A stretch of 64,000 bases of DNA from Lonicera japonica (GCA_021464415.1 CM038471.1:8459386-8523385); one strand, 5' to 3'; shown: positions 1 to 12,822, counted from the first letter of the stretch. The notes: generated by a model from the sequence alone, not told the origin. Translations and numbers: made by a program.

Positions 1-870
1 TCAAAATTTTCAATATTCAAAACATATTTATCAAATTTCTTACCTCTATCACTTCGAAATGTATAATATAGAAACAACCTTTTTCAGTTGAACTTTTTTA
101 TTCTTTTCTACAAAATTAAGCAAATACATGAGGTGTTTCACTTTTATGTGCAAGAAAGAATACCCAAGTAAATCTAGAAAAATCATCAACAATCACAAAG
201 GCATATAATTTACCACCTAAACTAGCAACCGAATTAGGTCCAAATAAATCAAATGTAACATATCAAGTGGTCTAGTAGTAGTAATATCTTTCTTATTTAA
301 AAGAAGACTTGTGTTGTTTACCAAGTTGACATGCATCACAAATTCTATCTTTAGCAAATTTAGTTTAGGCAATCCTTTAACTAATTCTTTTTTAGGATAA
401 TTTATTAATTAAATCCATATTAGCATGACCTAATCTTCTATGCCATAACCAAGAAGCATCATTTAACACAGATAAACATTTAAATCTTGTTGAGATAAAT
501 CCATCAATTCAAGAGTATATACGTTATTTGATCTATAAGCAACAAACAAGATAGAATTATCACTAATATTTTTTTACAATGCAACATTCGATTATAAATA
601 ACTTCATAACCTTATCACACAATTGACTAATACTTAGCAATTATGTTTTAAACCGTCAACAAGTAAAACATTATCAATATAAGAAGATTTATTACCAACC
701 TTACCTATACCAATGATTTTGCCCTTGGCGTTGTCCCCGAAAGTCACATTTCCTCCTTTCTTGGGAATAAGACTTAAGAAGTTGTTCTTGTCTCCCGTCA
801 TGTGCTTTGAGCAACCACTATCCAAGAACCACTTGGTTTTGCTACCTTTGGCTTTCAAGCACCCTACACC
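1..870 (-). pseudogene. Copia pol remnant: protease, pre-integrase and start of integrase
   Basis: This is the left-cut, decayed pol region of a minus-strand Copia element. The best frame (634-858) carries an aspartic protease core with the motif LDSGCSKHMTG, whose DSG is the catalytic triad typical of Copia. Further left on the same strand a degenerate frame reads CDACQLGKQHKSSF (about 300-350), a GAG-pre-integrase/integrase zinc-region motif, and a piece resembling the integrase SDRG(G)EF site lies near 30-60. Stops and frameshifts separate these parts, so no functional polyprotein is possible. Reverse transcriptase and RNase H would lie beyond base 1. The wording of the protease and of the gag spacer fits the SIRE/Sirevirus lineage; that lineage call is an inference. 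Confidence 0.75.
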
Positions 871-1023
871 ATAACTTTAAGTAACTTCTCCTTTGGTACC
901 CAAAATGTGTTGGGTGCCTTTGGGTTAGCAAACATAATGGTTCCTTTTGGAAATCCAAGCAAGCTTCCTTTAGGAAAACTTTCATTTCGATAAAAACAAA
1001 TGATCCACATAATGAGTATTTCT

Positions 1024-1503
1024 TCACAAAATAACAAAGATGAGTGGAATCATGAGGTGTGTATGTTTTAAAAAAGTTTTTGTAGTCTTTTGGTTGTCAA
1101 TTTGGTTATAGCAAAACCGGCTTTTATCGAAAACATACCTTTGCATTCCTAATAATTTATCCAAGTTATCCTTTCCTTTGGTGAACTTGGCTAGACTATT
1201 AGTTAAGTCATCCACTTGATCTTTTAATTTGACATTTTCTAATAAAATGTGTGTTTGAGTTTCTTTCTCCTTTCCTTTCTTCAAAGTTTTGTTTTCATTT
1301 TTCAACAATGCATTCTTTCTTTTTCTCAAAGTTTTCACACTTGCTAGAAATATCAAATTTTCCTTTTTGAGGCTAGCATACATTTTTAGACAAATTTTTA
1401 AACTTTTTATGCAATTCATCAAACATATCATATAATTCTTCATAGTCATTCTCATCATGTATATCATTATTAATGGATGCATTATCATCACTAGATGAGT
1501 CAT
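1024..1503 (-). pseudogene. Copia gag-pol spacer with coiled-coil-like stretch
   Basis: A 159-codon open frame lies between the protease remnant and gag of the same minus-strand Copia element. It is rich in Lys, Leu, Glu and Asn in heptad-like order and contains LTNSLAKFTKGKDNLDKLLG followed by a VFDKSRFCYN block. Sirevirus polyproteins have a similar coiled-coil segment between the zinc knuckle and the protease, ending in a comparable DKAGLGY-type motif. It is not a separate gene. The flanking frames are broken, so this is a leftover of a larger polyprotein. Confidence 0.6.
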
Positions 1504-1689
1504 AAAAAGTGTACCTCATCGTCTCTTGCCATAAGGCAAAGATTTGCCGTTTCTTTCTTCGTCGCTAGAATCGCCATTGATTCACCTTCTCGAATCACTC
1601 ACTCCAATGCCTTTAAGTGCATGTCTTACTTGCTTGAAGGCTTTGTCTCTTTTATCTCTTCTTTCTTTCCTTTCTAACCGGGCAATTTT

Positions 1690-2475
1690 GTTTTGAAATG
1701 CCCTGGTTCATGGCAATGGAAACACTTCTTTTTCTTCCTCGTTTTCAACTTTTGGTTGAATAGATCGGTCATTGTTCTTCTTGATGAAGGATCAAAGTTG
1801 TTTCTTTTCCTTGAAATTTCTTCTTCTTAGCTAGAAATTTTATGAATTTTCTAGAAAGAAGAGCCATATCCTCATCTTCTATCATCAACTCCTCATCATC
1901 ATCTAGTTGAGTTGCTTTGAGGCTAGTGACCTTTTGGCTTTTGAATCACTTTCTTCTTCTCTCGCCAATTCCCTTCTCATGTGTTTTAAGTGAACCAAGA
2001 GTTTATCCATGCTTAGCGTTTTGAGATTCTTGGCTTCTTGAATCGCCGTCACTTTCTCGTCGCCCCTTCTTTGGAAGAATCCTAAGATTTTTCTTATCTT
2101 ATCTTCATTAGAATAAAACTTTTCCAAAAGATCCAAATCATTAGTAATAATAGAAAATCTACTATACATGGAAGCAAGAGATTCATTAGGCTCCATTTTA
2201 AATAATTCATAATCATGAACAAGCATATTTATGTTATCATCTTTAAAATTGAATGGTTCCTTCGTAGGTAACCTCAAGTTTATCCCAAATTTCTTTGGCC
2301 GTTTTGCAACTAAAATTTTTGTTATATTCACCATGCTTAATGCACAATTTAAAGCATTTAAGGCTTTAGCATTATATTGAATTTTCTTAATATCATTTTC
2401 ATCATACTCGGACATTTTTTTAGGAACAATTTTTCCACTATCATCTCTTTTTGGTAATTTCATAGGGTCCTTCAA
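1690..2475 (-). pseudogene. Copia gag remnant with degenerate zinc knuckle
   Basis: Start of the minus-strand Copia polyprotein, beginning about 185 bases inside the 5' LTR. The frame at 1903-2475 (190 codons) reads as the UBN2-like gag domain of plant Copia elements, including NALNCALSM, MLVHDYELFKMEPNESLASM and LTMDKLL-like blocks. A frameshift seems to lie near the middle (around 2290-2330), where the expected kinase-like WDKLEVTYEG block is garbled. At about 1690-1740 a zinc knuckle reads CFHCHEPGHFKTKL, with the last cysteine replaced by leucine. Gag would form the particle and bind element RNA; this copy cannot. Confidence 0.7.
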
Positions 2476-2660
2476 CTACAACTCTCATTGTTTCAAAATC
2501 ACTAGATTGTAAAAATATACTCATTCTATTTTCTAATAGCTATAATTTTTACCATCAAATAGAGGTGGTCTATGGGTGAGAGACCTTCGGAAAGACCGGT
2601 TCCTTGATATGTAGACATGATCGTAAACTCTAAGATTGTTAAATCAAAATAAGAGTACAA

Positions 2661-2671
2661 CTCTGATACCA
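2661..2671 (-). other. Primer binding site (initiator Met tRNA) of the Copia element
   Basis: The minus strand reads TGGTATCAGAG two bases inside the end of the LTR. It is complementary to the 3' end of initiator methionine tRNA, the usual minus-strand primer of plant Copia elements. It fixes both the orientation of the element and the inner LTR border. Confidence 0.85.
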
Positions 2672-2673
2672 AT

Positions 2674-4213
2674 TGTAGGTCGAAAATACCCTAGAGGGGG
2701 GGTGAATAGGGTTTTAAAAACTTAATGCGGAATTAAAAATCTTTTCGCAAATGTTTAAGTAAAATAATTTACTAAACAAATTTATCAAGAATGTAAGCAA
2801 ATAAACAATCAAGTATAAGACAAATAAATAAGTAATCTCAAACAATTTAAACAATCAATAATAAAAAATTGAGTAAGAAAATTGAACCAATTTGAAGTCG
2901 AAAATTTTTGTCCACACACGTTCGGCTTGTTCCCCCTACTCCGCGCTCGGTTAGTTCCCCGAGAATTTCCACTATAACCGATCTCCTTCCGGGTGAAGAT
3001 CAAACCTCTACAAGTGTATTCTTCTCACACACTCTTACAAGTATTGAAACACCCTCAATACTCTCACAAGAAATCCCTCTTGCTATTCTATGAGATACAC
3101 CTCTCACAAAAATGATTTGAACAAGTTTTTGGTGACAAACACCAATGTACAATAGCTCTCGTGTATATCAAATTACAAATGAAGCTCACACTAAGAGATA
3201 TCAAAATTGATCAATGAATATAAGCTCAAAGAGAAAAAGATTGATCAATGCTCTAGCTTTCAAACTTGAATAATTTTGTATATATGTAAAATAACTTTGT
3301 AGAATGATTCAAGTGTGTTAAAAACATGTCTAAGACATCATATTTATAGCTTACAAAATCATATGGCCGTGGGGATGATTAAGAGAGATTTTGGCTCCAA
3401 AGTATACATTTTCAAACTTTCCAACAGCTAGTTTTGACAATAAAAATTCAAACTGTTTTGTTAATTTCTCCCAATTTGACCGTTGGATCATGCTCAAATT
3501 TTAGTCAAAATTTCCAGGAGATGTTGTCTAACTACTGTAAAAATTTCAAAATGATCGGAGTTCGGGAAGCCTCCATTTTACCGTTAATTAAAACTGGGCA
3601 AAAAATGAGCGAATTTAAACGAAAAATAAAAATATTTTTCCAATTTAATAATTTAGTTCCAATAAAAGTCAAATGATTTTTGAACCTCAAATATATGTTT
3701 CTAAGATACCCATTTTTATTATAACTTAAAATATGATCATTTAAAATCAATATGAATTTATTTTGAAATCGGTTTTTGTAAAATGATGTTTTCAAATAAA
3801 TTCAATTTCAAGCTAGTTTGAATCAATCTTTAAAAGATGCATGAATATGTTTGACTATAGGAATTTGACAATAAAGTATCTTTACATAAAATCTAAGCAC
3901 ACTCCCATTTAATGATAATTCGAGTCTTCGTGATGCTTGATTTTCTTGTGCGTATCTTTACTTGTTTGATGTTCTTGATCCTTTCTTGGTTTTGATTCTT
4001 TGTGAAGCACATGAGATCATTTGAGTTCATTTCTTGTGAGTGAAAGCATTTGTGGAGCTTGTGTGAGAGTTTGGACTATATCGGTTTTTGACGTCACACT
4101 TGGTTGGAAAAGATATCGGCTAATGGCTATCATCATTGGAACAACCTTTAAATAACACTATAATTAACTTATTGTAATTATCAAAATAAGATTAATTGAC
4201 TTTAAGGTCAACA
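2674..4213 (-). mobile_element. 5' LTR of Sirevirus-like Copia element
   Basis: A 1,540-bp LTR. On the minus strand it starts TGTTGACC at 4213 and ends with CTACA at 2674, next to the primer binding site. It is homologous along its length to the solo LTR at 13784-15229; shared blocks include the run CCCTAGAGGGGGGTGAATAG near 2690, an ATTTCCACTA block and CTTCCGGGTGAA near 2990. Long LTRs of this size fit Sireviruses. The right flank is tttat; the other LTR and its duplicate lie outside the window. Short frames inside it (for example at 3434-3795) are not genes. Confidence 0.8.
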
Positions 4214-4229
4214 TTTATATTTATATTAA

Positions 4230-4685
4230 AAAAAATAAGTTAATTAATTGAAATTTTGGGTATTTAGTGGTTCTAGACAAAAGAGTATATATAAATGGTA
4301 AACTAAAAATTATTTGATGGTTTTTTGTCATAATTGGTAATGTATTATTTCACTTTTTAAGAGGTTTTGAGTTCAATACTTGGCACTAACACCGTATTTA
4401 AGCCTTTTGATTTAAGCCTCTAATATGCTTAAATCTTTATTTATAGCTTTTGTCCAATAACAAAAAGTACTGGGATCTAATCCTAAAATTATTTTTACCC
4501 AAGTGGGATTTTTATATTTTATTTTATTATTTTTTTTTTAATATAATAATTATTATTAAATTAAAAATTAAAATATATTTGAGAGAATTGTTCAGTTTGT
4601 GAGCGTTTGTTGGAAACAAGGAAGAGTAAGACTTATTAGGATAGAAAATTTAGAGATTAATCATTTATTTGAAGAAAAATTAAAG
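4230..4685 (+). other. 5' untranslated leader of Athila-like element copy B
   Basis: Non-coding, very AT-rich. It matches, in reverse complement, the leaders of copies C (16377-16723) and D (22718-22997): a TTGATT(C/T)AAGCCTCTAAT block near 4405 and an ATCCTAAAATTATTTTTACCC block near 4480 are shared. The primer site and 5' LTR of copy B are missing, cut off where the Copia LTR ends at 4213. Confidence 0.6.
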
Positions 4686-6600
4686 ATGGCGGAACGTAAA
4701 GATAATAAGGCTTTAAAAGAGCTATTTGCTCCCATGTCTATTAATCCTCTATTGTGTATTGTTTTACCGACCACTATTGTTGCTCATTTTGAACTAAAAT
4801 CGCAAGTAATCCAATTATTCCCTAATTTTAATGGCTTAAAGATGGAAGATATCTATCTTCACATAAAAGACCATTTAGAAATATGCTCTACTTTTAAATT
4901 TCAATTTTTTTAGATTAATCTGTTAGGTTACACATATTTCCATTTTTCCTAAAAAAAAGGTAAAGCTTGGCTAAATTCTTAATCTTAACCTTCACATTCT
5001 ATCACCACGTGGCATCGGCTAGTTACTAAATTTATAGCAAATTTTTTACCTATGGCTAAAATTAATGAACTTAGGAGAAAGATAATTGATTTTTGCTAAG
5101 GAGATAATGAAAAATTCTTTGAAACTTGGGAGAGATTTAAAGATATATACTACTTAGGTGCCCACATCATGGTTTTGAGACTTAGAGATTAATTCAATAT
5201 TTTTATAATGTTCTCTCACAAACTAATCGAAATATGATATAATCGATGAATGGGGTAGTTTCTTAAGTTTACAAGATAAGATGAAGGTTATCAATTCTTA
5301 GAAGATCTATCCGAAAATTCTCAACAATGGGATTTTTCTAGGCATGGAACTCGATCACAAATTAAAAAGAGTGGAGTCTATTAGATTCATGAGGATGTGG
5401 AAACTATAAGACAATTAGATGATCTAAATAAAAAAAATAAAAACCTTAATGATGAGACTGTCTAATAACCTAATCAACTTTGTGCAAAGTGAAGTATGCT
5501 CTAATTATATTAATCATATGCATGTCACCCCATCGAGTCCATCTATGTTAGGGTACACTGTACACAATCTAGAACAAGTAAATGCTTTGACTGAATATAG
5601 GCGAAATCACAATCCTTATTCAAACACTTATAATCCCAGGTGGAGAAATCATTATAGTTTTCATGGTCCCAAAATTAACCAATTAATAATATGGGAAATC
5701 ATAATAATAACCCTCCACCTGGTTTTAGAACTCTTGTGAACATGAATAATTTCCCATCTTTTATTACACAGCAACAATTTTCATCTCTAGAAAATAGTTT
5801 CAAATCATTTATGAATGAGGGTAAGAAATACTACTTTAATAAATATTCAATCGATAACTTAGCTAGAAAGTCAAGTTGGTCAATTAGCAAACAGTAGGTG
5901 GAAAGAGAAAGAGGCAAATTTCTTAGTCAGCCTATCCCTATCCCTTACCCTAGATATGCCATTAATAATAATGTTAATCATATTCAAAATTCCTTTTAAA
6001 TATAATCAAGGGTAAGTTAATGCAATCACTACTCTTAGATCAAGGCGTCAAATTGATAATCAAGTTAGAATGACAATAAATGATGAAAAAGAAGTAGAGG
6101 AAAAAAGGAAGAAAGTATTCCTAAAGAGTCAAACGGTACTCCAATAAAAGATTCCAATCCTATCATTAACCCTAATGAATCAACAGAAGTGAAGTTAAAA
6201 AAAATTGTGCATAAACCCCCGTTTCCTTAAAAACTAAAAGACAACAAGAAGGAAACTCAGTTTAAAGAAACTCAGGAAGTATTTAAGCGAAATTATATTA
6301 ATAAACCCTTCCTAGATGCAATTAAGCAAGTCCCTTCCTATGCTAAGTTTCTTAAAGATTTAGTAACTTAAAAGAGAAAAACTAATGTTCCTAAAAAGGC
6401 ATTCTTAACTGAACAAGCAAGCTCTATAATTCAATATAAATTCCCATTAAATATAAAGATCCAGGTTGTTTTACTATATCTTATCAAATATGGGACTATC
6501 ATACATAGTGTGCTTTACTAGATTTAGGGGTTAGTGTAAATGTTTTGCCGTATTCTGTTTATGAGAAATTAGAACTTGAAAAATTAAATTATACACCACT
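4686..6600 (+). pseudogene. Athila-like gag remnant, copy B
   Basis: Decayed gag of a Gypsy element of the Athila type. The ATG at 4686 opens a frame with CIVLPTT, FNGLKMEDIYLHIKDHLEIC and other gag blocks that match copies C and D and, more distantly, the intact Athila gag at 56300-56900. The frame breaks after about 75 codons. Pieces continue in other frames: PHHGF near 5160, an Asn/Tyr-rich linker around 5449-5900, and [13 protein letters not shown] near 6325. Just before 6600 the protease core reads [16 protein letters not shown], where LG and a Val replace the more usual DTGA context. Several stops make it non-functional. Confidence 0.75.
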
Positions 6601-6604
6601 TTAA

Positions 6605-7423
6605 TTGGCTGATAGATCTATAAAAATTCGTAGAGGAGTCATAGAATATGTTTTGATTAAAGTTGACACAGCTTACTTTTTAGTTGATTTTGTTGTTATT
6701 GATACTCAACATACTCCTAATATGAAAAGGCAAATAGTAGTAACTTTAGGTAAACCATTTTTAGCTACATCTAATGCCCTTATAAATTGTCGAAATGGTA
6801 TGATGAAGTTATCTTTTGGCAATCTCACTACCGAACTTAATGTTTTTGATGTAACTGAAACATCCTTAGATTACGAAGATGAATGTGTTGGTCAAATTAA
6901 TTTAATTGATAGTCTAGTGGAAGATAATTTTTTCAAAAATAATGTTGATTGTTTTTCTTCAAAAGAAGATGTGAACTTTAATGACATATCATTAGAAGAT
7001 TTCTTAAAAGCATGCGGTCCAATTGATGATGGTATATCTTGTGAAACTAGTGCTTTTCTTGATTCTCTTCATGATATTAATTCTAATGAATTAGAGGAAA
7101 ACATTGATAATTTCTTAAATAAAGGTTCAAGCAATCTTTGTCATTTTGAAAATAGTATGGTAATAATGGACCCAAAATTTTTGCATGATAATGAGACCTT
7201 AGATGTGATTGATAAATCAATGAATTTGAATTTTTATGAGATCCAAGATGAGATTGATCTCATTAATTTATTTCTTACACCATTAAAGAATTTCAAGCAT
7301 AATGTTGAAGTTTTGAATTTTAACTCTCTTTATTTTGAGCCCAATGTGAATGATGAGATTTATGATGCTTATAATTCTTTTGAGAATGATCATAATATTT
7401 TTCATATATCTCAAGGCCGATGA
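6605..7423 (+). pseudogene. Protease C-terminal part and Asp/Asn-rich tail, copy B
   Basis: A 272-codon open stretch continues the retroviral-type protease. It starts LADRSIKIRRGVIEYVLIKV and continues with [20 protein letters not shown], a block also present in copy D and in the intact Athila at about 54800. After about residue 100 an acidic, Asn- and Phe-rich tail of about 165 residues follows and ends in a stop. No reverse transcriptase follows. Copy D also stops soon after the same protease block, so the gag-protease-only layout looks like a property of the family and not a random break. A stop lies directly upstream (TTTAATTGGCT at 6600). Confidence 0.7.
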
Positions 7424-7988
7424 CTGTCACCAATTTACTATTTTTCTTATCTGGTGGGTCAAGATTATATAATGAAGCCTTGTTATGACACTTTTTCGAG
7501 GCTAGAGTGGAACTACTATTTTAAAAGCTATTCAATTTGTAATATAATCAAGCTAAATTGCTATATTTACTTTAATTATATTTTTAAACTTATGGTGATA
7601 TACGTGTTTTACTGGGATGATCCCCAACTATTTAGATTATTGATTTATGATAAATTAAATAAATTAAATATTTAATGATGACATTTGGCTATGGATTTAT
7701 TTTCACATATTTTTGGATACCATTTATATTATTGGAACGATTAACAATTCTTTTGTGCTTAAAGTTTTATCTAGTGTTCATGAATTATTTTCTTTGACAA
7801 ATCGCGTATCTAGGTTATATCTTATATTCTTGTGTCGAGATTTTGACCGTTGCCAGCCCAAGGGCTTAGGTAATTCACTTAACACCATGTCGTTCCAAGC
7901 CACTACCCGAAGTCAGTAAAAAGAGGAAACCCAAACTCAGTGCTTGGTCCACAAGCCAATTAACCTTAAGCGCTAAAAAAATTAAGAA
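7424..7988 (+). other. 3' non-coding stretch after copy B protease
   Basis: AT-rich sequence after the stop of the copy B frame. The short frames here have no recognisable domain. A phrase AACCTTAAGCGCT near 7960 resembles motifs seen downstream of pol in Athila/Tat elements, but too weakly to call. Confidence 0.3.
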
Positions 7989-9488
7989 TGTGCCACGCTA
8001 GAAGTGTGCAAATTGTAAAAATCGATAAGTCCAAATATAGCCTTCAACACTTCAAATTTTATCCAAACCATCCAAAATGCTATGCGCTCATCCTGTAATA
8101 CTCTGTATTTTGTTTCCGTGTTTATCCTCCTCTTGAACGTAATTGAGGCTTGATCTCCGTGAGAGGAGTCAATTTTTGTTCTGGAACCTTCATAGTCGAT
8201 CTGACATTTATAACAACTCATATTAATGATATTATATATGCGTGCATGGTTAGAATGCATTTCGGGAAGCCGTGGTCAAATTTGGTGGCTAACAGTGAAA
8301 AATTGAACTTTTTCCGAAATGAGTTTTTGGCCAAATTTGAGAGGCCATAACTTTCTCATACAAAGTACAAATGACTCCCTGTTTGTAGCTAGAGTTTCAT
8401 CTCATTCCCCTCTACAAGTTCCGAGCTGAGCCCGAGTTAAGACAACATCATTTTAGGAGTCATAAAGGCAGAACAAAACATGACTTCAGGCAAATTTGCC
8501 TATGATCGATCAGAGCTGGGCAGCGAGGTAAAATGTTTTGTTTTGACTAGATATTTATCCCCTTTCATCCCTTTTCTACCCCCATTCGACCCAACACACT
8601 TTGCGAGGGCTAGAGAAAGGTGAGAGCTCAACCAGAGTGAGATTTTAAGAAATATTTGTCTACTCTTCAACAAGATCCAAAATCATCACCAATCATCATC
8701 AAATCATCATTATCTTCTTTATCTTCCTCATCTCCACCATGGCTAGGGTTTCAAGTTTTTAGGGAAAATTCGGTATTGCTTGATTTCGGGTCAATTATAT
8801 GCTCAATCTTCCAGGATAAAGCTTCAATAATGTGGGAACACTATTATTCAAACTCCTTTTCAAGTTATTACACATTTCTTATTTCAAATCAAACCATATT
8901 TGAAAGATTGTATATGATTTATAATATTGTCATATTTATGGGGGTTGGGCTTGATTCTTTTTGATTCTTGAGTTGTTATGCGCTTAATAGCATTCTAAGT
9001 TGATTATTATGCGTAAATCCCCAATCATATGTTAAGTTTGATGAATATTCATATAAAACCCTCACTAGTTGGTATCATAACGAATAACTAAATTGCGATA
9101 TGCGTATATATGGAGTCATACATGGATTATAAGCATGATTTGATTATATTCATTTATATTTGTAATATTATTGTTGTACTTAGACCACTAATTCAATAAT
9201 ATGAGATTTGTTGAGTATGTGGGCAGTCTGTAACTACGTTAGACATATTTATATCCATTTTGAAGGATCCATGCATTGAGAACATAAAAGGGAAGTTTAT
9301 ATGGATTTCAAGCGACATAAATTATGCTTACTACTTGGCTTAGAACTGAATTATTGTATCCTAAAGTAATTCCCTTATTTATCAGACTAAATGGTAAAAT
9401 CGTTACTAGGCCACTAGTTAACGGACTTGGCATGTTTGTTTTAAATACAACAATGATGCTACCGTATGAATTACAAAAATATGGATTG

Positions 9489-9519
<31 letters not shown>

Positions 9520-10619
9520 TGTGTGTATTATGTATGGGTATATTCTTTGGGGAATACTTTCTGGAGTTGCGTACCCTACACATCTAGGTGGTCCACGGGA
9601 GGACCTAGCTTGGGGGTTTAGATCGCAGTTGTTGTGCACAGGTGAGGAAATCCTAGATGCATAATATGAGAAGATTGTATAATATGAACTTAGTAAGTGA
9701 GACTTGAGGTTAATGATTACAAGATTAGTGCCTACGCTTGTCTTATGATTATAATTTCTCATTATGGTTTACTTATATCTCGAGAATACATATTTATTAC
9801 TACGGTTTCCCTTATCTTGGGGATACTTTGTTATTGTGATTTTCCATCATTTTGATGATATATCCTTTATTGTATCTTCGGGGTTGGGATAATACTTGGT
9901 GTGCATTGCATATATATGATTTTCACACATATCGATATAGTATTTTCTATATGCAAATATGGTACATATGTATGTATATATATATGGCGTATGCATTCAA
10001 ATATGATTTAAACTACGTTCATATAGCACGTTGCATGTGTGTTCTTAAATGTATTTTCTTACTCAAAAGCCTTATAGTTCCCATTGAGTCCGTGTTTGGC
10101 TCACTCACATTTTCTAAACAGTTTTGCACGTACTTCCTTGGGACGGCACGAGTATGCGAATAGACACCTCTGATGACCATAAAAACTTGCAGTCATCTGA
10201 AGACGACTCATATTTTATGTACAATATATATTCAAACACTTAGTATAGTTAAACTTATATTTTGTTTAATGTATAATTGTTGTATACGCTGCAAAGTTTT
10301 CTTAATTTAGATCGGGACCTCGCTAGGGGATTTGTATTATATGGACACTGATTATGTTAAGCAGACAAATAATAATATAAATATGGGGTTTAATTTATAG
10401 TGAGAAATCCATTTTTTTTATTTATATGTTGGTTTGTTAACTTTACGAACTCCACATGCCAAAAAATTTCTAAATCAAATTTTAAAATTGGATGTGTTTT
10501 TTTTATTATTTTATATATGTAGATTAATTTTAATTAATTTAAACCAGCCGTCGCGTACGGCACTGTGACTAACTAGGTCCTGGAGGCCTAAACCTTATAA
10601 CGAGATTCGGGGCGTCACA
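7989..10619 (+). mobile_element. Probable long LTR, Tekay-like Gypsy (solo or truncated)
   Basis: A 2.6-kb non-coding block. Its right end is the only clear border: it stops in GATTCGGGGCGTCACA at 10619, the style of terminus seen in long chromovirus (Tekay/Del) LTRs. The left end is proposed at TGTGCCACGC (7989) but is weak, and I find no matching target duplication. The block has a stretch at 8560-8760 that looks like promoter plus leader, and a near-palindrome TATGATCGATCA at 8501 next to AGCTGGGCAG. Overlapping small frames on both strands between 9300 and 9760 are not genes. It appears to separate copy B gag-protease from the copy B LTR. Confidence 0.4.
9488..9513. repeat. (AT)n microsatellite
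   Basis: About 13 uninterrupted AT dinucleotides inside the probable Tekay-like LTR. Confidence 0.9.
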
Positions 10620-10639
10620 CATTCACACAAGTATGAATA

Positions 10640-11663
10640 TGCTATTGAGACATGCTAAAAGTGTTCAAACTATAAAAGTTATCCCGGATCTAAAAATCAT
10701 TACCCAAAGCGGGATTTGTGACAAATTAAGCTAATAGAGTGGAATTAACCAGTGAACTAACAATGGGGCATTATAGTGAGCCATTGCCCAAATGGAGTAG
10801 CTGCACAAATGTTTTATGGGCCCATACTTAGCCCATGTGTGAGCTGGAACCTCAGAGAAATATTGGCAATCATATTAATCAATTATCAATTATAAAAACG
10901 TGGCACAATGTCGATCACGTCCTTCTCTTCTCTTTTCTTAAATTTTTCTTTTGTTCCTTTTTGTTTCATTCAAAATTTGAAGGTTGAAGATTATTTATTG
11001 GATTAATTTAATGCCAAGTAAATTTATGCTAGGGTTATGATTAATTAATTCCAATCACTATACCAATTTAATGCTTCAATATTAAAAATAATTCTTCCTT
11101 GTTGATGCCTATTATATTCTAATTGATAAAAAATAAAGTTGGATTCTCATTATGATTTGTTGAATTCACCTTATGATTTATTGATAGCAGATATAGGGGG
11201 TGTTTTGACGGATATTGTGAGTGTTTTGACCCAATACATAAGATTAGCTGTAGAAGAATTATAATTGAATTTTATGGATTAATTAAACTTAAATGATTTT
11301 ATTAATTTTCCGAAAATAATATATTCAAGAGACCAAATTATTGCGAAAAAGAGTTAATGCGCATGAACAATTAAGAATATAATATTAAATATATGATTAT
11401 GAAACCATAGTCAATTAATTCATTGATTTTGTTATCTTGCTTAATATTATTTAATTTTCGTCCTTTACTTTTTTTTTTGGTTTGCTTTGTTTTACTTATT
11501 TTATTTTATTCCACCACTTTTTCTGGCTAGATTAGGAATTTAGTGAAAAATTAACAAGGTAATTATAAAACTTATTATTTGAGTCTCTGTGGGATCGACC
11601 TTTCTTTCGCTCTATATCATCAACAAATTCGTGCTCTTATGAGTATTAAAAATTATCACAACA
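10640..11663 (+). mobile_element. LTR of the Athila-like gag-protease family, plus orientation
   Basis: This stretch is the reverse complement of the LTR that starts at 16747. Near the right end it reads TGGGATCGACC, GTGCTCTTATGAGTATTAAAAATTATCACAACA, against the mirror blocks GGTCGGTCCCACAGAGACT and TGTTATGATAAATTTTAGTACTC there. More blocks match over about 700 bp. The plus-strand LTR ends in CA at 11663; the left border is not resolved and has been put just after the Tekay-like terminus. Its orientation fits it being the 3' LTR of copy B. Confidence 0.65.
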
Positions 11664-12203
11664 TTATTCCATATTCCAATTTTTTTATAGGAATATGGTG
11701 ACATATTGTTCACTACATCTAGTTGGTCTATCTATTTTCAAAATTCGATTGTCAATAAAAATTTTGGATCATAATTTCTTGTAATCATTTTCCGCCTCAA
11801 TTTAAATGCAAAATTGTTCAAATAACATATATATGCATGCTTTCAATTCCCCTATCTTAGTATTATACAATGTTGCCGGATAATTATAACATTATTGTTC
11901 AATAATATTGCCCTGGTTTGACTGGAATGGCTATTAATATATGCATTTGCCAACAGAAGGCAATGCAACCTTTCATTTCCTAGAAGTCTTTGTTCTATGG
12001 CTGGAAAGTACATATATATGCGACTACATACAAGCATCTGAAACACATGAGGTCTGTACTTGCCACTTTTTATCGTAATTTATAATATAGCCTATATTGC
12101 ATTTTGTTCTTTCTTCCATACTTCGATGGAGTAGCTAATAAACATGTATAGTTTCTCTAACAATTGGGAAGATGAAGTGATGGACCCTCTTTTGACCTTT
12201 TCA
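11664..12203. other. Non-coding AT-rich spacer
   Basis: No gene, RNA or repeat structure is recognised. A 64-codon minus-strand frame here has no family features. Confidence 0.5.
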
Positions 12204-12822
12204 AAATTCATGTGAAAATTTTAGTGTTTCATATATTTTGTTTGCACTTGAGGTACATGGCAGGAATTTAATGATTTAAGAGAAACATTAATATAAGAGA
12301 AATATCTTTTAGTGAAATGAATTATTTTTACCTTTTTATTGGATGTGGATGGATCATTGGGTGTTCAAACTTGTCACATTTAATTTGATAATTTGTCACA
12401 AGATTCAACTTGGTATCATAGCACGTTTAAAAGATGATCGCTTTCGCCGGCAATTCATGCATCTTTTCTTCCGTAGTACCACCACATTCATCAACTTTTA
12501 TGGTGGTTTATTGCATCATTTATTGTATGTATATGCCTACATCATATGTTCATATATTCTGCTATTATGATCTATTTATTTTTTCATGATTCTCCCCTTG
12601 GTTTGGTAGAGGTCGTTTATTCTAGGAATCCCATAGCCATCCTCTTTTGTCCATTATTCGTAATTTTTCATATATATATATATATCCTTTGTTTTACGTA
12701 CTTCATCATCTCATTTTTTGATAGCATTTCATCACTCATTATTCACTCTTTGTTGTTAATGGGTGTTTGGCCTGTTGTTGTGTGTTCATCTTACTTTTTG
12801 TCATATGAACCTTAGTGGAGGT
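12204..12822 (+). mobile_element. Copia-type LTR/leader fragment, copy 1 (internally deleted)
   Basis: Homologous to 22998-24489. Shared blocks run from TTGTTTGCACTTGAGGTACA (12238) to CATATGAACCTTAGTGGAGG (about 12800). It contains TGGTATCATAGC at 12411-12422, one base off the initiator-Met primer site, preceded by TTCAACT. Compared with the second copy it lacks about 930 bp just before that site. No protein-coding domain follows; the copy is cut at about 12823-12832, where an Athila-family LTR begins. Confidence 0.55.
12411..12422 (+). other. Primer-binding-site-like motif, copy 1
   Basis: TGGTATCATAGC differs by one base from the initiator-Met tRNA primer site found intact in the second copy at 24122-24133. 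Confidence 0.6.

Noticed and set aside
9308..9762. Overlapping frames on both strands around the AT microsatellite
   Set aside because: No domain, both strands open by chance, inside a probable LTR.
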